Shown piece after piece: positions 6,023 through 9,307 of a stretch of DNA of 9,307 nt. A program made the position numbers and the translations under genes. The stretch is taken from assembly GCA_030589835.1 (NCBI GenBank), contig JAUUZS010000125.1:1-9307 (forward strand), written 5' to 3'. Within the stretch, counting starts at the first letter, position 1. Each line of letters begins with the position of its first letter. The notes beneath the pieces were generated by a model. That model searched no databases. It was not told the origin of the DNA and saw nothing but the letters and a program-made list of their open reading frames with translations. This stretch comes from Cyclobacteriaceae bacterium (GTDB taxonomy: Bacteria > Bacteroidota > Bacteroidia > Cytophagales > Cyclobacteriaceae).

Positions 6023-7486
6023 TTATTCCGAATAGGTATCAATCACCTTTTGCATAGCATCCTGGCAAACAGGGCAAAAATAATCCGTTCTCGTAAACAT
6101 AATACAATTAACCGATGAACGATAAAGCCCGGTAGATGCATATCCTGCGCCTTCAAATACTCCCACTGTATTCACTAAGCCACTATTTTCCAGGTATTCC
6201 TGAACCTCGCTATTTCTTTGTTCACTTTGTTGGTTATACGCTACGATTGCCTGATTCACTTTTTCCCGACCTGCCCCATTCTTCTGAAGGCTGAAAATGG
6301 CATTATTCATTTCTGCGCGCCTTGATTGCCATTTCAAATCCAAACTGTCGAAGGTTTGCTTGGGCCATTGTGTAGGCAACGCTATCCCCTCAGTAAGCAG
6401 GTGTTTCCACTTGATCTGCTTCGGATCCTTCAGGGCGGTAATATTTGGTTCTGCCAGTTCATACTCCGGTGTGTAAAAATCAGTGTAGGAGGTTGATGAG
6501 GTGTAATACTCATCAGCCAATCCGAAAAATGAATGCCCAAATTCGTGTACCATGAGGTAATCACTATTGATGTTATCGGAAGTAAAGACACAGTAAAAAT
6601 TGTAAATTCCGCCCCCTCCATAACGTTGATGGTTGACCATAATGTACAGGGCATCATAGGGCACATGACCTGCAATATCCCGGAGCGCTTTGTTGTCTTC
6701 TGTCAGTACATATCGTTCTGAGCCCATGGTATTGAATGAAGCATTCACGGCTGTTTTTTTATCAATTCCTGCCCTGGGCTCGTCTATTCCACTATCCTGC
6801 GATGGCTTTAATACTCCACGAATATTAAATTTGTCTTTGTTTAATCTGCAAGGATCTGCCCTAAAAAATATTTCCGTAAAACGCTTCAGGTCTTCCTGAA
6901 ATTTCTCGTCTTCATCAGCAGTATAGCCTTCCCCGATTATGGCAATATCTGCTTTCAGCTTAGCATTCCCATTATCGAGACTTGTGTATATCCGGATATT
7001 GGGATCAATCTTTGTCGCCCTTGCTTCCTTAGGGTCTATTTCTTTTCTAAATATTTCCTTAATAACTCCAGTAGCCTCCCTTTTTTCTAAGGCAAATATG
7101 ATCGGGGCCTTGGGGAATGGGATAATGGCTGATTCATGAAATCGTTTTACCTCCCCTTCAATGGCCGGCGTACTAAGCTGGTATTCCTTGAAATAACTGT
7201 CAAATCCTTTTGAGTAAATGAGATCACCGGATTGCTGATCGTATATTTTATAATAATATGCTCCATAATTCAATCGATCGATCAAATTGTTCACACTACC
7301 AGCCCAGCTTTCATAGCGGTAGGTTTGATCAATTTCTACTTTTTCAGTTTTTGCATTCCCGGTGTGGAAATAATCAATACGTAAACTGGCATCACTAAAA
7401 AATTGATCGAACGGGATGAGCATTTGCTTGAGGCAAGCGGACATACTCAATAAGATGATGAATAATACGATTTGAACTTTCTTCAT
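6023..7486 (-). CDS. M64 family metallopeptidase lipoprotein (IgA peptidase-like)
   Basis: A 487-residue zinc endopeptidase of MEROPS family M64, named after a Clostridium ramosum IgA protease; Bacteroidota homologues are common and most have unknown substrates, so IgA cleavage should not be assumed. The signal MKKVQIVLFIILLSMSAC ends at Cys18 and predicts a lipoprotein. Residues about 30-150 form the N-terminal beta-rich M64_N domain. The catalytic domain begins near DIAIIGEGYTADEDEKF (180-196) and includes PYDALYIMVNHQRYGGGG (276-293). The zinc site is HEFGHSFFGLADEYY (314-328): His314 and His318 as ligands, Glu315 as catalytic base, and Asp325 or Glu326 as the likely third ligand. The end has Cys461 and a CPVC motif (471-474), typical of the family. 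The length is full. It is 221 nt downstream of the transporter gene and upstream of the M81 peptidase gene. Confidence 0.95.
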   Translation of the reverse strand: MKKVQIVLFIILLSMSACLKQMLIPFDQFFSDASLRIDYFHTGNAKTEKVEIDQTYRYESWAGSVNNLIDRLNYGAYYYKIYDQQSGDLIYSKGFDSYFKEYQLSTPAIEGEVKRFHESAIIPFPKAPIIFALEKREATGVIKEIFRKEIDPKEARATKIDPNIRIYTSLDNGNAKLKADIAIIGEGYTADEDEKFQEDLKRFTEIFFRADPCRLNKDKFNIRGVLKPSQDSGIDEPRAGIDKKTAVNASFNTMGSERYVLTEDNKALRDIAGHVPYDALYIMVNHQRYGGGGIYNFYCVFTSDNINSDYLMVHEFGHSFFGLADEYYTSSTSYTDFYTPEYELAEPNITALKDPKQIKWKHLLTEGIALPTQWPKQTFDSLDLKWQSRRAEMNNAIFSLQKNGAGREKVNQAIVAYNQQSEQRNSEVQEYLENSGLVNTVGVFEGAGYASTGLYRSSVNCIMFTRTDYFCPVCQDAMQKVIDTYSE

Positions 7487-7707
7487 AAAGACAAATCTAA
7501 AAAAATAATTTCCATTTCTCCTATAGGATCAAATGAAGAATTGATCCATAATAGAAAGGTAAAACATAAGCATTGAAAGACGGAAAATCTCACTCCCGGA
7601 AAGTTCTAATGAAGGTTGGATAAGTCTAAAATCATTTTATACCTTCATGGCAATTTTTTCTTCTCTTATCCAAACTTTAACAGTAGTGATGACTGAAACG
7701 AATGCTA
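7487..7707. other. Intergenic region with crossing complementary segments
   Basis: A 221-nt gap without a recognisable gene. ATGAAGGT (7609-7616) is complementary to ACCTTCAT (7641-7648), and TGGATAAG (7617-7624) to CTTATCCA (7665-7672). The pairings cross with no base between the two upstream arms, the layout of an H-type pseudoknot; either could also form alone. A weaker inverted repeat, GGATCAA/TTGATCC, lies at 7526-7547. The gap separates the transporter gene from the M64 gene and may hold the M64 promoter. Confidence 0.35.
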
Positions 7708-8982
7708 TTACAACTTCACGACACTCTTTTTGGATCTTAACCAAAGAACAAGTGTTAACAATGCCGTGAAAGAGGCAACAACCACCAACAAAAAGAATAT
7801 AGGCGTCAGTTCTTGATTATAATTCACATACATCCATCCAATAATTTCCTCCTGAAAAATTGGGCCGATCGATCCGGTGCCATTGATGATCCCGGCAGCC
7901 ACTAGCGCACCCCGCTTGGTGCCTACATCTATCGCACCAACACCTGAAATTAGTGAGTCCGGCCCATAGAGCATAAAGCCGGCCAGGCCCATTGAAATGG
8001 TGAAGTACAAGAGGCTTGTTGATCCCATGGTGTACATGAGCACAAAAGATAAGGCCATGAGGAAGAGCATTAGAAAAGAAAGAAATGACCTTCTCCCTTT
8101 AAACAATTTGTCTGAGGCAAATCCGGCGAAGATCACTCCTGCAAAACCGAAAATATCGAAAACGGTAGATAAATATCCTGCATCATCACCGGCCAGACCG
8201 AAGTTGTTATTTAATAAAAACGGCACCCAGCTCCACAGGGCATATCTCAGGAATTTAATTCCAAAATAAATAAAGCCCATGGTGACAATCGTAAAAACAA
8301 CTTCTCTCGTCCATCCAAGGTCATTTTTTTCTGCTTTGTCATCTGATTTAGACTCCTGCTCATCTTCATCATCCAAAGGCTTTAAGCCCACATCTTCAGG
8401 ACGGTTTGGGTGGAGAAAAAGGACGATTGCCCAGATCACCATCAAAATCATTGACGCTCCAAAAAATGACCACCTCCATCCATAATTGCCAAGCATGTAT
8501 GCTGCAAAAGAGGTGGCGACAACGGAACCTACCTGATAGCAAGTAGACCAGATACCAAGGATACTTCCACGCTGCTTTCTTTTGAACCAATAGGCAAGAC
8601 TTCCTATGCAACCGGGCCATCCGGTACCCTGGGCCAAACCATTCAGACTCAAAAATAATATGATCGTCCAATAACTATTTGAAAAACCAAAAACAATATT
8701 ACAAACCAAAGATATCCCCATCCCCAATATGAGCAAATATTTGGGGCCAAGTTTGCGGCCAAAATAAGCGCTGGAGTATTGCCCTACCATATAGGACACA
8801 AGGTATGCCGTACCTAAATGTGCCAGGTCAATTGCGTTCAATCCAAGGGTGTCCGCCAAATCACTTTTTACTACGAAAAATGCTTTTCGTGCAAAATAAT
8901 AGCCTACATACGCAAGCCATGTAGCTGAAAAAATTTTGATTTGCCAACTGCGATATTCACCCTTTTCTATTAATGCTGCCAT
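7708..8982 (-). CDS. OPA-family MFS antiporter (GlpT/UhpT-like)
   Basis: A 424-residue inner-membrane transporter of the organophosphate:phosphate antiporter branch of the major facilitator superfamily. Twelve hydrophobic segments can be laid out in two halves joined by a highly acidic cytosolic loop (about 203-222). OPA hallmarks: YVGYYFARKAFFVVK (25-39), with Arg32 at the place of GlpT substrate-binding Arg45; NGLAQGTGWPGC (114-125), matching the GlpT NGWFQGMGWPPC region; and FLRYALWSWVPF (244-255), with Arg246 at the place of GlpT Arg269. Keeping both Arg residues strongly suggests a phosphorylated substrate exchanged for inorganic phosphate; glycerol-3-phosphate or a sugar phosphate is likely, but which cannot be read from the sequence. 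The ATG follows an A-rich leader without a Shine-Dalgarno sequence. It lies 88 nt downstream of the stop of a partial gene that may share its pathway. Confidence 0.93.
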   Translation of the reverse strand: MAALIEKGEYRSWQIKIFSATWLAYVGYYFARKAFFVVKSDLADTLGLNAIDLAHLGTAYLVSYMVGQYSSAYFGRKLGPKYLLILGMGISLVCNIVFGFSNSYWTIILFLSLNGLAQGTGWPGCIGSLAYWFKRKQRGSILGIWSTCYQVGSVVATSFAAYMLGNYGWRWSFFGASMILMVIWAIVLFLHPNRPEDVGLKPLDDEDEQESKSDDKAEKNDLGWTREVVFTIVTMGFIYFGIKFLRYALWSWVPFLLNNNFGLAGDDAGYLSTVFDIFGFAGVIFAGFASDKLFKGRRSFLSFLMLFLMALSFVLMYTMGSTSLLYFTISMGLAGFMLYGPDSLISGVGAIDVGTKRGALVAAGIINGTGSIGPIFQEEIIGWMYVNYNQELTPIFFLLVVVASFTALLTLVLWLRSKKSVVKL

Positions 8983-9018
8983 ATTGTATTTGTTTTTCTT
9001 TTTGTTATGGTATTTAAA

Positions 9019-9067
9019 ACCTGAGACTAGAGGCTAGAAGCTAGATGCCAGAACCCAGAACCTAAAT
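9019..9067. repeat. Degenerate heptamer tandem repeat next to the stop codon at 9071
   Basis: Seven 7-nt units follow in exact register on the plus strand: ACCTGAG, ACTAGAG, GCTAGAA, GCTAGAT, GCCAGAA, CCCAGAA, CCTAAAT. Position 2 is C in all seven and position 6 is A in all seven; position 5 is G in six. The array ends 3 nt from the stop codon of the partial gene, leaving only about 36 nt before the transporter start. It matches the style of short tandem repeats seen between genes in some Bacteroidota, by recollection. Confidence 0.6.
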
Positions 9068-9070
9068 CCT

Positions 9071-9307
9071 CTACTTTGGTTTAGCGATGACTCTGAAATT
9101 TATCCAATTCGCAAATTCCAATTCCCTTATATCATCCGAAAGAACGTCATCATCTATTGCCAATTTCCATCGCAGGTCTTTTCGGGAAGGATCTTTGTAG
9201 ATCGTTTCGAGTTCATCAACGTATTCGAGCAAATCCTCATGGCTTTTAAAATACCCTTCTCTTGACAGTAATTCCTCTCTCGATGTGATCAGCTTTGCTA
9301 CTTCATA
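9071..9307 (-). CDS. C-terminal fragment of an unrecognised protein (cut by the window edge)
   Basis: An open frame enters from the right edge and ends at the TAG at 9071-9073, giving 78 residues beginning YEVAKLITSREELLSREG and ending NWINFRVIAKPK. It is coding by appearance: uninterrupted, rich in charged and aromatic residues, and ending close to the next gene like its neighbours. The segment is soluble and mostly helical, with many Glu, Asp and Leu residues (for example HEDLLEYVDELETIYKDPS, about 27-45), and has no membrane segment. I do not recognise the family from this tail. It lies 88 nt upstream of the OPA transporter gene in the same direction, so it may be co-transcribed and possibly an enzyme producing or using the transported compound, but that is only context. 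Confidence 0.75.
   Translation of the reverse strand, partial: YEVAKLITSREELLSREGYFKSHEDLLEYVDELETIYKDPSRKDLRWKLAIDDDVLSDDIRELEFANWINFRVIAKPK

Noticed and set aside
6001..6024. CTAAC-CA-GTTAG followed by GCAGCC and a T-run, resembling a plus-strand terminator
   Set aside because: The 2-nt loop cannot form a good hairpin, the T-run is separated from it, and no plus-strand gene lies upstream.
7492..7499. TAGATTTG on the minus strand, matching the Bacteroidota -7 box, before the M64 gene
   Set aside because: It ends only 5 nt before the ATG, which would make a leaderless message, and no TTTG lies at the right distance upstream.
1..9307. CRISPR array, tRNA, rRNA, transposase or phage gene
   Set aside because: No spaced identical repeats, cloverleaf, ribosomal or mobile-element protein signature was seen on either strand.

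Overview
The window looks like chromosomal DNA of a Bacteroidota bacterium, probably of the Cytophagales type. This is inferred from AT-rich start regions mostly without Shine-Dalgarno sequences, several Sec/SPII lipoproteins, an M64 'IgA peptidase' and an M81 (MlrC-like) peptidase as lipoproteins, and intergenic short repeats of a style familiar from that phylum. No rRNA, tRNA, CRISPR array, transposase or phage gene is visible.

All eight complete genes and one partial gene are read on the minus strand, so the biological order runs from high to low coordinates. They are: the C-terminal end of an unrecognised protein (9071-9307); an OPA-family organophosphate/phosphate antiporter (7708-8982); an M64 metallopeptidase lipoprotein (6023-7486); an M81 metallopeptidase lipoprotein (4203-5762); a short two-helix PepSY membrane protein with a GTG start (3147-3833); a small glycine-zipper membrane protein of unknown function (2270-2731); a RibD-C/dihydrofolate-reductase-family protein (1576-2112); a PHB-depolymerase-like esterase lipoprotein (663-1574); and a GNAT acetyltransferase (67-594). 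Bases 1-66 hold no recognisable gene.

The right part (about 4.2-9.3 kb) carries surface or periplasmic hydrolysis plus uptake: two metallopeptidases and a transporter, separated by 220-260 nt gaps and so not obviously one operon. The left part (about 0-3.8 kb) is more AT-rich and looks like ordinary accessory genes. The reductase-family gene and the esterase are 1 nt apart and probably translationally coupled, with the acetyltransferase 68 nt further on.

The most unusual content is intergenic. The M64-M81 gap holds four copies (two forward, two inverted) of a motif close to AGTGCCTAAAGTT. One copy is interrupted by a 21-nt GC-rich palindrome; removing it restores a perfect 18-bp hairpin stem, which is what insertion of a small mobile palindrome would leave. 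Two related palindromes (TCGGATA...TATCCGA) bracket the PepSY gene. Degenerate 7-nt tandem repeats start only a few bases after two stop codons. A perfect 11-bp tandem duplication sits just upstream of the glycine-zipper gene, and the transporter-M64 gap contains crossing complementary segments that could form a pseudoknot. I see no obvious new defence or biosynthetic system.
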